A stretch of 64,000 nt of DNA from Planctomycetota bacterium (GCA_016722065.1 JADKGX010000002.1:372001-436000); one strand, 5' to 3'; positions 17,138 to 27,336 are shown, counted from the first letter of the stretch. Made by a program: numbers and translations. Notes: a model not told the origin generated them from the letters alone.

Positions 17138-18130
17138 TCAGATTCTCGCAGCAAACCAGCCCACGGACCCGTTGCGCAGCCCCTGCATGTAAATGCGCCC
17201 CGGAGCCGCCAGCAGGTCCAGTGCATCAATCGCCACGGCTACCCGACCACGGCGCTTGCGGGTGCGGGTGTCGATCTCCAGGACATCGCCACTGTAAGGG
17301 CGCGCCACCCAGGCGGTGGAACCATCGCCCGAAAACACCACACCGCCAAGGCTGCATTCAACGCGCTGGCCACGCTGCCAGCGCAGTTCGTCCTCGAGGG
17401 CAATCTCGTCCACCACGCGCAGGCTGTTGCGGTTGACCACCAGGAGCGTGCTGGAGACGGCAATCCAGGCCTCCGGCAGGGCAGGGTGAAAGGCCAGACG
17501 CGCCAATCCCTGGTGTTCTGCAGGCCAGACTACGTCGCCTGCCAGGGCGAACTCAGGGCCGTCCAGCACATACAGGTGGTGCGAATCGCCCACGGTGAGC
17601 CAAAAGCGCCCTGTGCCGGGTTCCAGTTGCGCAGCGCTGGGCAGCGCGTGGCGGTCCAGGCACGCCAGCGGGATCACGCGAAACGTCGCACCACGGCCAT
17701 CCAATTCGTAGATCGCAGGCGCCTGGTCTGTGCTGCCAGGTAACGGAAACAACCCAGGAATGTGCAGGCTCGCGCCACCCAGTACCGTAAAGACGGCTTC
17801 AGGCAGGGCACCGGATTCCATCTTGAATCCATCCAGCAGCGGCACGTCCGTTAATGCCGCGTTGATGTCGCCCGTCTGGCGCCCCAGCAAAGCCGCCACG
17901 CGGTCCATGCGGAACATGCGAAAGCGCAGCCCCTGCCCGTCGCGCGGCCAGGGTGCCGCAACAGCCAGCGCGCCGGTGGTTGTGGCCCAGGCGCGCAGGT
18001 GTTCGGGTGTGGCCGCCAGCGCCATGGGCGCATCGCTGCTGCGCCCTTCGGGCTGCATCACCAACAACGTGTCTTGCCCGTCCATGCGGCGTTTGAAGAA
18101 CAGCGTGTCGCCGCGAGGGTTGATCAGCAT
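17138..18130 (-). CDS. Predicted cytoplasmic beta-propeller protein, function unknown
   Basis: The ~330 residues show repeated beta-strand blocks typical of a propeller (for example GVVFSGDGSTAWVARPYSGD and LAFHPALPEAWIAVSSTLL), with no signal peptide. The C-terminus returns to MQGLRNGSVGWF. The ATG lies one base after the TGA of the aminotransferase gene (TGAAATG), so translation is probably coupled and no SD is needed. An in-frame start at 18202 would overlap the aminotransferase by 71 bp and is less likely. I do not recognise a family. Confidence 0.65.
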   Translation of the reverse strand: MLINPRGDTLFFKRRMDGQDTLLVMQPEGRSSDAPMALAATPEHLRAWATTTGALAVAAPWPRDGQGLRFRMFRMDRVAALLGRQTGDINAALTDVPLLDGFKMESGALPEAVFTVLGGASLHIPGLFPLPGSTDQAPAIYELDGRGATFRVIPLACLDRHALPSAAQLEPGTGRFWLTVGDSHHLYVLDGPEFALAGDVVWPAEHQGLARLAFHPALPEAWIAVSSTLLVVNRNSLRVVDEIALEDELRWQRGQRVECSLGGVVFSGDGSTAWVARPYSGDVLEIDTRTRKRRGRVAVAIDALDLLAAPGRIYMQGLRNGSVGWFAARI

Positions 18131-18131
18131 T

Positions 18132-19226
18132 TCAATGGGTTCGGAATCCGTCGATGGCCTTGCCAAGGCGTGCAAGACCTTCGCGCAGGGCCGTGGGTTC
18201 AATGCGATAGCCTACGCGCAGCCAGCCCGGCGACTGGAAGTACTCACCGGGCACCACCAGCGTGGCGAACTCGTTGCGCAACACCGTGGCCAAGTTGCCG
18301 GTTTCGCTGATGCCCTTGATGCGCATCCAGACCGTCACGCCGCCTTCGGGCTTGTGGTACTCAATGTCGCTGCGCGTCTCCAGCCACTCATGCATGATCG
18401 GCCAGTGGGCCTCATGCAGCCGGCGGGCCAGCGGGCGCAGGCGGCCCAGGTTCTGAAGGGCCCGATGGGCAAGGTTCTGCGTCATGGGCACCACCTGGGG
18501 GTCCACGACGTCGGCAAGGTCCAGCATGCGGCTGACCATGCCCGAAGGCGCAATCGCCCAGCCAAACCGCAGCCCCGACAAACCATAAACCTTGGTCAGG
18601 CTGTTGGTCACAATCACATTCTTGCCCAGCCCCCAGGCCGAGACGTCGCCCTGGCCAGGCACCAGGTGGTCCAGGTAGACCTCATCCACCAGCACCGGCA
18701 CCTCGCGCTCCGCGGCGACGCCTATCAACTGCTTGAGGTGATCCGCTGGCATGTGCGCCATGCTGGGGTTGTGCAGGTTGGTCAACACGACCAGGCGGGT
18801 GTGTTCGTCCAGCAGGTCGCGCAACTCCGTAGGATCAGGCAAAAAGCGGTTTTCAAATCGGCGCGGCAGCTTGATCGCCTCGGCCCCGCACAAAGACGCC
18901 AGGCTGAAGAATTGCGGGTACCCCGGCGTTTCAATGATCACCCGGTCGCCGCGTGAAAGCAGTGTGGCAAAAGCAAGAAAATTGGCGCTGCTGCTGCCTG
19001 CGGCCAACATCACGTTCTGGCCACCACAACCGTAGTGGTCGGCCAGCCAGTCCATGTTACGCGGGTCGCCATAGCTGTTGCACAGGCTATCGAGTTCAAA
19101 ATCCTCTGGCTTGAAGCCCAGCATGTCTGGCTTGGCCACGGGCATGCCGCTGCCTGCCAGGTAAATGCCGTCGGCGTACTCGATGCGCTTGGCATACCGC
19201 ATGTATTGAAACGGGTCGAATTCCAT
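18132..19226 (-). CDS. Class I/II PLP-dependent aminotransferase
   Basis: This is a fold-type I aminotransferase. Visible features are AAGSSSANFLAF (PLP phosphate region), ETPGYPQFF, the aspartate in VLVDEVYLD, the Schiff-base lysine in TNSLTKVYGLSGLRFGW, and the substrate arginine near LRVGYR. The amino-group donor cannot be named. The start at MEFDPFQYMRYAKRIEYADG fits the family N-terminus but has a weak SD. ATG 19280 would add 18 residues. It heads an apparent operon running through the propeller, DUF58 and transglutaminase genes, and is divergent from the FdhD-like gene. Confidence 0.85.
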   Translation of the reverse strand: MEFDPFQYMRYAKRIEYADGIYLAGSGMPVAKPDMLGFKPEDFELDSLCNSYGDPRNMDWLADHYGCGGQNVMLAAGSSSANFLAFATLLSRGDRVIIETPGYPQFFSLASLCGAEAIKLPRRFENRFLPDPTELRDLLDEHTRLVVLTNLHNPSMAHMPADHLKQLIGVAAEREVPVLVDEVYLDHLVPGQGDVSAWGLGKNVIVTNSLTKVYGLSGLRFGWAIAPSGMVSRMLDLADVVDPQVVPMTQNLAHRALQNLGRLRPLARRLHEAHWPIMHEWLETRSDIEYHKPEGGVTVWMRIKGISETGNLATVLRNEFATLVVPGEYFQSPGWLRVGYRIEPTALREGLARLGKAIDGFRTH

Positions 19227-19360
19227 GCCCACTTTGTACCGGCATTGCCCGGGCGCGGCAATCGCTGTGGTCAGCCTCATGGCATGTCGGAATTCCCCTT
19301 CAGCTTTGCCTCCCCTGTGTCCGATAACGAACAAGGCGTATCGACGCCCCTGGAGGCTTT

Positions 19361-20134
19361 GTGCGAAGCGAAACAACAACTGGCCTGTCCAAGGTCGAGG
19401 TCATCAAGATTGACACCAATCGCCTTGGTGAGGCCGGGGTCGAGTACGTTCCCGCCGAAAGCGAATTCCGCATCTTCATCAACGATAAAGTCGAAACCAC
19501 GCTGAACTGCGCCCCCCATCGCATCAAAAGCCTGGTGGTTGGCTGGCTGGTCGGCGAAGGCGTGATTGAGCGCGAAAACGAGTTTGTAGCCATTGATACA
19601 GACCTTGACCGGCTTGTGATCAAGGTGACCGTCAGCGAATCTGCCGCCGACGCGCTGTCCGTGCGCGCCTTGACCGGCCCCGTGGGCAAGCTGGCCGACC
19701 CCTACTTCGCCCGCCGTGTGGGCACTGAACTGGAAATGCAACCCGAGCAAGTGGCCGAACTAGCCCAGCGTTTCAAGAAGCTGTTCTTGAGCCTGAAGAG
19801 CAACGAGCGCATGTGTTACCTGGCGGCCTTTGCCCAAAACGGCGAGATCCACAGCTATGGCGAGGGCTTTCACCGCATCAACGCCATGTACCGGGCCCTG
19901 GGCGAACTTGTGCTGGCGGGTGTTGCCCCCGAAGGTCGAATCGCATTGACCAATTTCGGGCTGACCAAACAGATGACATTGCGCCTGGCCCGCGCTGGCG
20001 TGTGCATGGCGATTTGCGCAGCACCGCCAAGCAGCGCCGCGATTGAGACCGCCAACGATTACTACCTGTGCACGGTAAGCACGGCCATTGGCGGCCAGAT
20101 CACGGTCTACAGCGCGCCCTGGCGGGTGATTTAG
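19361..20134 (+). CDS. FdhD-like protein lacking the sulfurtransferase cysteine pair
   Basis: The order of motifs follows FdhD, the sulfurtransferase that activates the molybdenum cofactor for formate dehydrogenases. LVVGWLVGEGVIE matches the N-terminal helix, FHRINAMYRALGEL matches the GRHNALDKVIG block, and AGVCMAICAAPPSSAAIETAND matches the AGIPVLAAVSAPTSLAVELA block. The mobile loop that carries CxxC in FdhD (C121/C124 in E. coli) reads TGPVGKLADPYF here, without cysteine. The SGR segment is TNFGLT. It is therefore a divergent homologue, probably without sulfur-transfer activity. GTG start with TGGAGG five bases upstream. Its last 4 bp overlap the convergent DUF3592 gene. Confidence 0.75.
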   Translation: MRSETTTGLSKVEVIKIDTNRLGEAGVEYVPAESEFRIFINDKVETTLNCAPHRIKSLVVGWLVGEGVIERENEFVAIDTDLDRLVIKVTVSESAADALSVRALTGPVGKLADPYFARRVGTELEMQPEQVAELAQRFKKLFLSLKSNERMCYLAAFAQNGEIHSYGEGFHRINAMYRALGELVLAGVAPEGRIALTNFGLTKQMTLRLARAGVCMAICAAPPSSAAIETANDYYLCTVSTAIGGQITVYSAPWRVI

Positions 20135-21039
20135 CGAAACCAGTTCAAGGCCACCAAGCCGTGGCTGCCCAGCACGATGGCGGGAATCAGCACGGCCCGA
20201 ATCCACAAGCCAAGGCTGGAATCGGCCTGAAGGGAACCGTCGGCAAGCACGCGAATGTTGCCCGGCAAAAGATCGACCATGCGCGCGCGTTCGGGGTGCT
20301 GCGGGTCGTAGAAAAGTCGCTCCTCGGGCTCGTCTTCTAACTTCTCAATCCTGTGTGTGCGGATTTTCGCCTGCTGCATGTTTCCGCGTTCGTCCTCAAA
20401 CTCGAACGTGAGGGCAAATACGCGTCTATCGTTGATCGTGGTGCTGGTGGCTTGCTTGTCGATCAGCCGGCCGCGCACCATGCGGCCACGCCGCAGCACG
20501 GCCAATGTGCGCAAACCGGCAAGCACAGAGCCCGCAAGAAACACCAGCGCCGCAAGCGGAACCAACCCTACAAACAACGTCCCCCAGCCAAGCGGGGAAC
20601 GCCGCGTGCCCACAATACGCGCTGCAACTTTGGGCGCGGGAACGTATTCCACGGGCACGTCCTGGCCCAGGTTGTATTGGGCTCCGACGGTGTAACAGGC
20701 GTCCTGGCGCACCTGGCCCGAGGACGACTCGTATTCAAAGGCGACGCGAAAGATCGGCGTGCCCGGGGAATCTTCGCCTCCACCCTCGCTGTAGTTCGTC
20801 TCCATGACCTGCGTGACGCGGCCGGTGGCCTGAAGCAACTCGCCACGAAAATCAATCAGCGAACGCACGTCGGCCTGCATGCCCAGCAGCCACCAGAAGA
20901 TCATGCCAAAGCCAAAGACCAGCCAGCCAATCGTGGCCGGAATGTTGCCCACAACCAGACCCAGCGCCAGCAACGGCGGCACGCCACGTACCTTGGTGGC
21001 GCCACCGGTCTTTCGCGAGTATTGGTCCAGGTTGCTCAA
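20131..21039 (-). CDS. DUF3592 membrane protein
   Basis: Three membrane regions are visible: about 25-55 (LVFGFGMIFWWLLG), 155-180 (LFVGLVPLAALVFLAG) and a C-terminal helix near 280-298. Between them are two copies of the DUF3592-type beta domain, one ending VEYVPAPKVAARI and the other RLFYDPQHPERARMV. Function of the family is unknown. The start is TTG, overlapping the TGA of ribE (TTGA), so expression probably depends on ribE translation. Confidence 0.75.
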   Translation of the reverse strand: MSNLDQYSRKTGGATKVRGVPPLLALGLVVGNIPATIGWLVFGFGMIFWWLLGMQADVRSLIDFRGELLQATGRVTQVMETNYSEGGGEDSPGTPIFRVAFEYESSSGQVRQDACYTVGAQYNLGQDVPVEYVPAPKVAARIVGTRRSPLGWGTLFVGLVPLAALVFLAGSVLAGLRTLAVLRRGRMVRGRLIDKQATSTTINDRRVFALTFEFEDERGNMQQAKIRTHRIEKLEDEPEERLFYDPQHPERARMVDLLPGNIRVLADGSLQADSSLGLWIRAVLIPAIVLGSHGLVALNWFR

Positions 21040-21680
21040 GCTTCGAATCCCGCGCGCTTGAGCAATTCAGGCGTGATGCCGCCCTGCATGTGCTGCAACT
21101 GGCGGCGCACATACTTGCCAATCACGTCGGCTTCCAGATTCACACGTGTACCCTGCCGCCAGGCCCGGATGTTCGTGACCTGGCGCGTATGCGGGATAAT
21201 CGCCAGCGTGAACCCGGCTGGGCCAAGGTCTGCAATGGTCAGGCTGATGCCGTCAACACACACGCTGCCTTGCGGTACGCACTGGGCAGCAAAGGCCGCG
21301 CCGCAATCAATGCGCACACGCCACTCACCCCCGTGTTCAGAAACACCCCCCACCGCAGCCACCTGATCCACGTGCCCCTGCACCAGGTGACCGTCCAGCC
21401 GCGAACCAGCCAGCATGGCGCGTTCCACGTTCACCAGATCGCCTTGTTTCCACTCGCCCAGGCTGGTCAGGGACAGCGTTTGCGGCACGGCCTCAAATGT
21501 CGCCTGCCCGTCGTGCAGCGCTGCCACGGTCAAACAGCAGCCATTGAGGGCCACGCTGTCACCAATCTTCATGCTTTGCCAGTCCTTCAGGGCGCGCAGG
21601 TCGAGTTCCATACGGCGCAACCCGGAGGCGTTGGACACCCCTTCGATTGCGACTGCCGCTTCAATGATGCCTGTGAACAT
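21036..21680 (-). CDS. ribE: Riboflavin synthase, alpha subunit
   Basis: The enzyme dismutates two 6,7-dimethyl-8-ribityllumazine molecules to riboflavin. It begins MFTGII, as nearly all members do, and has the two tandem lumazine-binding barrels: SVALNGCCLTV with GHLVQGHVD in the first, and GSVCVDGISLTI in the second. Length (214 residues) is normal. No other rib genes are adjacent. It reads into the DUF3592 gene through a TTGA overlap. Confidence 0.95.
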   Translation of the reverse strand: MFTGIIEAAVAIEGVSNASGLRRMELDLRALKDWQSMKIGDSVALNGCCLTVAALHDGQATFEAVPQTLSLTSLGEWKQGDLVNVERAMLAGSRLDGHLVQGHVDQVAAVGGVSEHGGEWRVRIDCGAAFAAQCVPQGSVCVDGISLTIADLGPAGFTLAIIPHTRQVTNIRAWRQGTRVNLEADVIGKYVRRQLQHMQGGITPELLKRAGFEA

Positions 21681-21730
21681 GCGCCCAATGTAAGGGTTTG
21701 CGCGCGCTCGGCCATGGGCCGCGCAACCGC

Positions 21731-23536
21731 CTAGGACCCCTTGGCCAGTTCGGCTTCAATCTTCTTGGAAAGGGCTTCGGCGGCTTTGCGCTGGTCGCAA
21801 TCGGGGTAGTAGCGCCAGTCAATGCCCAGGCTCTTTTTTGCCTCGGGGTACTTCTTGCGGTCGAAGTCTTTCTGTGCTTTGTCAACGGCGGGCTTGAGGT
21901 CTTTGTCAGCATCCTCTTTCACGGCGCCTATGTTGGGCTTGAGTTCCTCCAACAGCTTCTTTGCCTCTTCCGCGCTTGGGGCAAAGTGGTGTGCTGCGGC
22001 TTCTGCGGCTTCGCGCCAGGCACGCAGCCACTTCTTGGACTTCTGCGAAGATTGCGCCTTGCGCAGCAGCTTGGCTGCGTCTTTTTCTTGATCCTTGGCC
22101 AGTTCGTCGCGGAACTTGACCAGGTCTTCGTACACCGGCAAGCCCTTCCAGTCCGTCAGGGCCGATTCCATTTCTTCGGTGTCGGTCAGGTCTTCCTTGA
22201 CCTTGAGTTTCATTGCGATCAACCGGCGCTTGAGTTCTTCCTCAAAGGGTTTCGAAATCGAAGTGATCCATTCCTCTTGCCCCATGCCCGCGACCAGAAA
22301 GCGGGCGTCGTCGAACAAGGCCATGGCGGCCTTGGCGTCCTGGCGCGAGGCTTTCTTCACTTCCTCGGCGCGGGCGGCCAGCAGCTTCACGCATTGGTCC
22401 AGCAGCACCAGCCCGGCTTCATCGACTGCGTCCACGCTGCCGGCAAGTCGTGCGGCAAGTGCCTTTCGTGCGCGGTCTTTGCGTTCCTTCCAGTCTTTGG
22501 GGTAGGGCTGGTAAAGCGGGTCGCCCACAAACACGGATTGCCACGACAACAGGTGGTTGGCGGCCATGCCGGCCTCGCCGTACTGCCAGCCACGCGCCAG
22601 GCGGTCCCACATGATTTCTTCGTAGGGGTAACCGACGGTATAGGGTTCATAGACCGTGCCGTAGGTGCAGGTGGCGTTCCAGGACAGGATCGGCCCCACC
22701 CAGTTGCTTTTGGTGCCGCGCACAGTGTTGGCGCTGAAGCTGTGAAGGTGAACATCAATGCCACCGGTGTGAAACTTGACCGGGCCTTTGGGCGTCTGGC
22801 CGCCGGCGTACCAGCCTTGGTAATGCAGAATGTCCTTCAGCGTGCTCAGGTCCTGGACCTCGGGTTTTTCATCGTGTTCAAAGGGAATGCCCAGCAGCTT
22901 CCAGGCGTCGGCGGTCTTCTCCATGGTGTCGTCGCGCTGCTGGTAGCCGTCGCCGCCGGTCAGTCCGCGTGTGTCCAGATAGCTCATGCCCTCGGGTGTC
23001 AGTGCTTCCGCCAGAATCGCTTTTTCCACCAGGCCCTTGCACAGGGCAACGGTTTCGCCGTCCAGGCGGCTTACAACCAGCAGTTTGTCCTCAAGGGTCA
23101 GTGCCCGGTCGGCACGCAGATAGGGGTTTTCGATTGCGGCGTCGATTTCCAGCTCGCCGTTGCGGATCAGCATCAATTCACTGTCTACGCTGGCTTCGTT
23201 GTGGCCCTTGAAGGACCCCTCCGGCTTGCCGTTGCCTTTGACTTTCAGGGGCACGCCGCGGCAGGGCACGATGCACAGAATGTTGTCGTGGGCCAGCACG
23301 TAATCCGAGACCGGCTTCCAGATGTCCTTGTTGAATTCCTCGCGGGTAATTTCTTCTTCTTTGCTGGCGCTGATCTTGAGAATCTGCGCCACAGGAATGT
23401 CGCGCAGGCCGGCGTAGTAGTCGGCGATTTCCTTGCTGCCTTCCATTTTGTCGTTGTACACAACCAGCACGTTGGCCGGTTCCAGTGCCATCAAGGGCGC
23501 GCCAAACAGCGCCAACAACAGCCACAGTGCCCGCAT
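21731..23536 (-). CDS. TIGR03790-like secreted protein
   Basis: A signal peptide (residues 1-17) is followed by VLVVYNDKMEGSKEIADYYAGLRDIP, close to the opening of TIGR03790 proteins found in Planctomycetes, Acidobacteria and relatives. Later conserved-looking parts are CIVPCRGVPLKV, LLVVSRLDG, LHSFSANTVRG and a SWNATCTYGTVYEPY/VGDPLYQPY region typical of this group. The final ~200 residues are Lys/Glu/Ala-rich and helical. Biochemical function is unknown. The ATG has GGAGG eight bases upstream. Confidence 0.72.
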   Translation of the reverse strand: MRALWLLLALFGAPLMALEPANVLVVYNDKMEGSKEIADYYAGLRDIPVAQILKISASKEEEITREEFNKDIWKPVSDYVLAHDNILCIVPCRGVPLKVKGNGKPEGSFKGHNEASVDSELMLIRNGELEIDAAIENPYLRADRALTLEDKLLVVSRLDGETVALCKGLVEKAILAEALTPEGMSYLDTRGLTGGDGYQQRDDTMEKTADAWKLLGIPFEHDEKPEVQDLSTLKDILHYQGWYAGGQTPKGPVKFHTGGIDVHLHSFSANTVRGTKSNWVGPILSWNATCTYGTVYEPYTVGYPYEEIMWDRLARGWQYGEAGMAANHLLSWQSVFVGDPLYQPYPKDWKERKDRARKALAARLAGSVDAVDEAGLVLLDQCVKLLAARAEEVKKASRQDAKAAMALFDDARFLVAGMGQEEWITSISKPFEEELKRRLIAMKLKVKEDLTDTEEMESALTDWKGLPVYEDLVKFRDELAKDQEKDAAKLLRKAQSSQKSKKWLRAWREAAEAAAHHFAPSAEEAKKLLEELKPNIGAVKEDADKDLKPAVDKAQKDFDRKKYPEAKKSLGIDWRYYPDCDQRKAAEALSKKIEAELAKGS

Positions 23537-23609
23537 GAAATGCCCTCCGACTCTTGCTGCTCGTTTCAGCCCGTGCCCCGCCCTGCTAGATTAGCGCTGG
23601 AGGCTGTTC

Positions 23610-24830
23610 GTGTACCGCGCAATCTGCCTGCTGCTTGCCTTGTGGTTGCCGCCCTCGTTGGCGGCCTGCTGCAACTTTGACCGCGACAGCCTGGCCCAGG
23701 AAGCGGCCAATCACCCCGGCCTGCTGGATTTGATTGCCGGCAAGGTCGACCGCCTGCCTGCCGCCTGGTACCAGAATGAACTGGCGGCGCTTGCGGGGGT
23801 CACCGATCCGGCCAATCCTGGCGACAGCCTGTTACGCCGCGCTGAAGCCCTGCTTCACCTTGGACGGTATGAAGAGGCCCTGGTGGCGCTGGATACTGCG
23901 GCAACCGCCAGGCTTTCCGACCAGCAAACGCAACAGGCCGCACAACTGCGGATTCAGGCAGCCCTTTTGGGCTGGTTTCAGAACCGCAGCGCGGGGCCCG
24001 ACAAGCTGAAGTCTTTGCCTGCCCCCAAGGACCACTTTTCGGCGCTTGTACTTGAATGGGCACGAACCACCCCGCCAGTACACGCCGATGAAATGCTGCC
24101 CGATTTCTTTGACCTGCGCATTGCACCCTTCAAGACTGCAATCGAGGACAACGATCAACTCGACAACATGAAGTTGCGCGGCGTGGCCGATTTTCTGGTC
24201 GGCTTGATCCGGCAGGACCCAGCCTGGGAAACGGTGGATGTGTTTTATGCCCTCAGCCTTGCGCTGGGCGTGGAGGGCAAACAGAACCTGGCCCAGTACG
24301 CACGCCTGCGTGTCTTTGACCTGTTGGCCCAGGGCGCCACTACGCGGCTTGAAGTGCCAGCGCAAGTTTCGGACCTCAAGCCACTGCTGTATCCCCGGCA
24401 CCTCAAGGCTGGCGTACTGGCCGAGATCGTCAGCCTGACAGACGAACAGAAGGCGATTTGCGCCACCGACTTTGCGGCCCGGCGCAAGCATGCCCTGGCC
24501 TGGCAGCAGGCCCGGTCAGACTACGCCGTCACGGGCATCGCCCAGGGCCAGTCACCGCTGGAAGCGGACTTCTGGAGGAACTTCACGGGGCCTGAGTTTG
24601 TCGCCCCTGCTGTGGCGCCAGCCAAGGCGGATCCCGTGCAGGCAGCCCCGGCCGCTGTGGCATCAGCGCCGGTCCATGAAGACCCACCGGTCGGGCCGAC
24701 GTCTGAGCCTTCCGGTGGACGCCCCAGCCCACTGCTTTGGCTGGCCGCCCTGGGGGCTGCTGCGGCTGTTGCATTCGTTGCGGCACTTGGCCGCAGGCTG
24801 ATCAAACCCCGGGCGGCAACCGGCAAATGA
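23610..24830 (+). CDS. Exported TPR-like protein with C-terminal membrane anchor (paralogue 1)
   Basis: A signal peptide ends at LAACCNF. Residues ~40-130 contain a TPR-like pair (EALLHLGRYEEALVALDTAA). A Pro/Ala linker precedes one C-terminal membrane helix (about 370-392) and a short basic tail. The segment GKVDRLPAAWYQNELAAL matches GRFDVFPAGYYEARARAL in the next gene, so these are tandem paralogues. It resembles the YYEMR-type TPR proteins common in Planctomycetes. GTG start with TGGAGG seven bases upstream. It overlaps the next gene by ATGA. Confidence 0.7.
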   Translation: MYRAICLLLALWLPPSLAACCNFDRDSLAQEAANHPGLLDLIAGKVDRLPAAWYQNELAALAGVTDPANPGDSLLRRAEALLHLGRYEEALVALDTAATARLSDQQTQQAAQLRIQAALLGWFQNRSAGPDKLKSLPAPKDHFSALVLEWARTTPPVHADEMLPDFFDLRIAPFKTAIEDNDQLDNMKLRGVADFLVGLIRQDPAWETVDVFYALSLALGVEGKQNLAQYARLRVFDLLAQGATTRLEVPAQVSDLKPLLYPRHLKAGVLAEIVSLTDEQKAICATDFAARRKHALAWQQARSDYAVTGIAQGQSPLEADFWRNFTGPEFVAPAVAPAKADPVQAAPAAVASAPVHEDPPVGPTSEPSGGRPSPLLWLAALGAAAAVAFVAALGRRLIKPRAATGK

Positions 24831-26002
24831 ACGCCCGCGCCCTGTGCCTGCTTTTGCTTCTGGCGGCGCCACTTTCGGCTTCGCCCTGGGATCGAGACCG
24901 CCCCGGTGACAACTTTCTGCCCAGCGTGGCAGACGCCTGCACCGGGCGCTTTGACGTATTTCCTGCGGGCTACTACGAAGCCCGCGCCCGGGCCCTGAAG
25001 GGCCTGTTGCAGAACGCGCCACCACTGGCCGAGGCCACCTTGCTGATGCGCGACGACATGGCCGTTGCGCTGCTGCGGCTGGGCCGCTACGCCCAGGCGA
25101 TTGTTGAGATCGACCTGAAGTTACAGGCCCTGGAGACAGATTCTGCTGCCGACCCCCGCATGATCGCCAATCACCTGGACCGCGCACGCAAAAACAAGGC
25201 CGTGTGTCTGCTTGCGCGCTGGCAGGAATCCTCCGCACCAGAAGACCTGGCAGCGGCCCTGGAACTGGTACGAAGCGCAGAGCAAGCTGCCCGGCATGTG
25301 CCCGAGAACTGGTTTCTGGTGCGCGAACTGGAGTACTTTCAACGCCGACCCGCCGGCGCCGACGCCGTGTTGCCAAACCTGCTGGGTGTGAAAGAGGAGA
25401 CCTTTCGAGACGCCCGAAAGCCCGGCGCCCTTGCCAGCAAGAACCTCAGCGGTGCCATAGAGCAACTCGTACGGCGTGTGACCTGCGGCGGACAATCCGA
25501 AAGCCCCGACCTGTTCTATGCCTTGTCCCTGGCTTGTTCCCTTGAGGGTCGCAATCAAGATGCGGCCCTGGCCTGGCTGCGTACCTGCGAACTGCTGGAT
25601 GCAGGCAAACGCCTGACGTGCCGACATGAATTGGCCGGCGATGCCCTGAGGAAAGCTCTGAGTTCGCACCTGGACGACCCCAAGGGGCCAGCGCAGGTTG
25701 CAGAATGGAAAGTCGGCTACACCAAGCTCAAGGCCGAAGCAGATGTCTGGCGCCAGCAGCGCCTGCAGTACCTTGAGGCCGCATTGCAACGCGGGGAACA
25801 CCCCGACATCACGCCCGACTTCTGGGGCAAACCTGCTGCGCAAGTCGCACCAGCGCCGGCCGGCAACGCCGTGCCAGACCAGGACCCCAAACCGCTGGTA
25901 GGCACGGCCATGTTCATTGGCGGCGGAGCAGCGGTGTTGTTTCTGTTTCTGGTGGTAGGCGGCCTGGCGATCTACTTCGCCCGCCGCCACCCCCATCCCC
26001 GA
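24827..26002 (+). CDS. Exported TPR-like protein with C-terminal anchor (paralogue 2), 3' end lost in G/C tract
   Basis: The domain order is as in the preceding gene: signal peptide (1-18), CTGRFDVFPAGYYEARARAL, a TPR-like pair (VALLRLGRYAQAIVEIDLKLQAL), a Pro/Ala linker and one membrane helix (about residues 362-384). Its paralogue ends 12 residues after the helix. Here the frame enters almost pure G/C at 26003, about ten residues past the helix, so the true stop codon is probably only a few codons away but is not readable. The coordinate given is where trustworthy sequence ends. The ATG overlaps the upstream TGA (ATGA). Confidence 0.65.
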
Positions 26003-26525
<523 letters not shown>

Positions 26526-26764
26526 TCGGCCGAGGGCCTGGATGCGCAGCCTGGGAAAGAAGGCAGGCCTCCGCACTGTCAGGGGCCACGGGCGCCAGAC
26601 TGGAAAGCCTAATGGCCTGGACCCAAGCCAGGCGCCGCCTTTCAGATGCCGAACATTCCAACCCGCAGTAGACTTGGGACCCCACCCGGAGTTTGGCGCA
26701 GGAGGCGCCGACACGCATAACTGAGACCACGCCAAGGGCGAGGGTTTCGGCTGGCGCTTCGTTC
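26526..26764. other. Intergenic remainder after the G/C tract, nothing confident
   Basis: Base composition returns to normal at about 26526. One plus-strand frame reads LESLMAWTQARRRLSDAEHSNPQ and stops at 26671. It could be the C-terminus of a gene whose body is hidden in the tract, but nothing else supports it. Confidence 0.4.
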
Positions 26765-27331
26765 CTACTTGCCCGGGCCTTTGCCCAGGGGGCCGTTGGG
26801 GACTCCGCTGTTGCGCTCAAACCACCGCGTGGCGTTGTCGAAGTAGGTTTGCGCGCGCCACTTGTTGTGTTCGTACTCTTGGTCGGTCACTTGGCGCACG
26901 ATTTTGCCGGGCATGCCCATCACGAGGCTGCGTGGCGGGATGATCTTGCCCTCAGTGACCATCGCGCCGGCTGCGATGATGCAGCCTTGCCCAATCTCGC
27001 TGCCGCCCATCACAATCGCGTGCATGCCGATCAGCGTGCAATCTCCCACCTTGCGGCCGTGGACAATCGCATGGTGCGCGATGCTGACGTAATCGCCGAT
27101 CACGTTTTCTTCTTCGGGGTCCACGTGCACGCATGCCAGATCCTGCACATTGGTCATGCGCCCGATGCGAATCGGCGCGATGTCGCCACGCAGCACACAG
27201 CCAAACCAGATACTGGAGCCCTCACCCACCGTGACGCGGTCAGCCACAATGGCATTGGCGGCCTTGAACCAGTTGCCGGGCATCTTGAGCATCAAGGGTT
27301 CGGCGTAAGATTGTGTGCGTGGATCGGTCAT
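26765..27331 (-). CDS. Gamma-type carbonic anhydrase-like left-handed beta-helix protein
   Basis: The hexapeptide-repeat helix is clear: VGEGSSIWFGCVLRGDIAPI, then MTNVQDLACVHVD, SIAHHAIVHG and TLIGMHAIVMGG. Histidines in VHVD, AHHAIVHG and IGMHA are placed like the zinc ligands of gamma-carbonic anhydrases (CaiE/YrdA/PaaY group). The C-terminal helix (NKWRAQTYFDNATRWF) is also typical. Carbonic anhydrase activity is possible but not certain for this subgroup. A hexamer repeat array occupies the leader directly before the ATG, and no SD is seen. Confidence 0.85.
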   Translation of the reverse strand: MTDPRTQSYAEPLMLKMPGNWFKAANAIVADRVTVGEGSSIWFGCVLRGDIAPIRIGRMTNVQDLACVHVDPEEENVIGDYVSIAHHAIVHGRKVGDCTLIGMHAIVMGGSEIGQGCIIAAGAMVTEGKIIPPRSLVMGMPGKIVRQVTDQEYEHNKWRAQTYFDNATRWFERNSGVPNGPLGKGPGK

Positions 27332-27336
27332 GGGCA

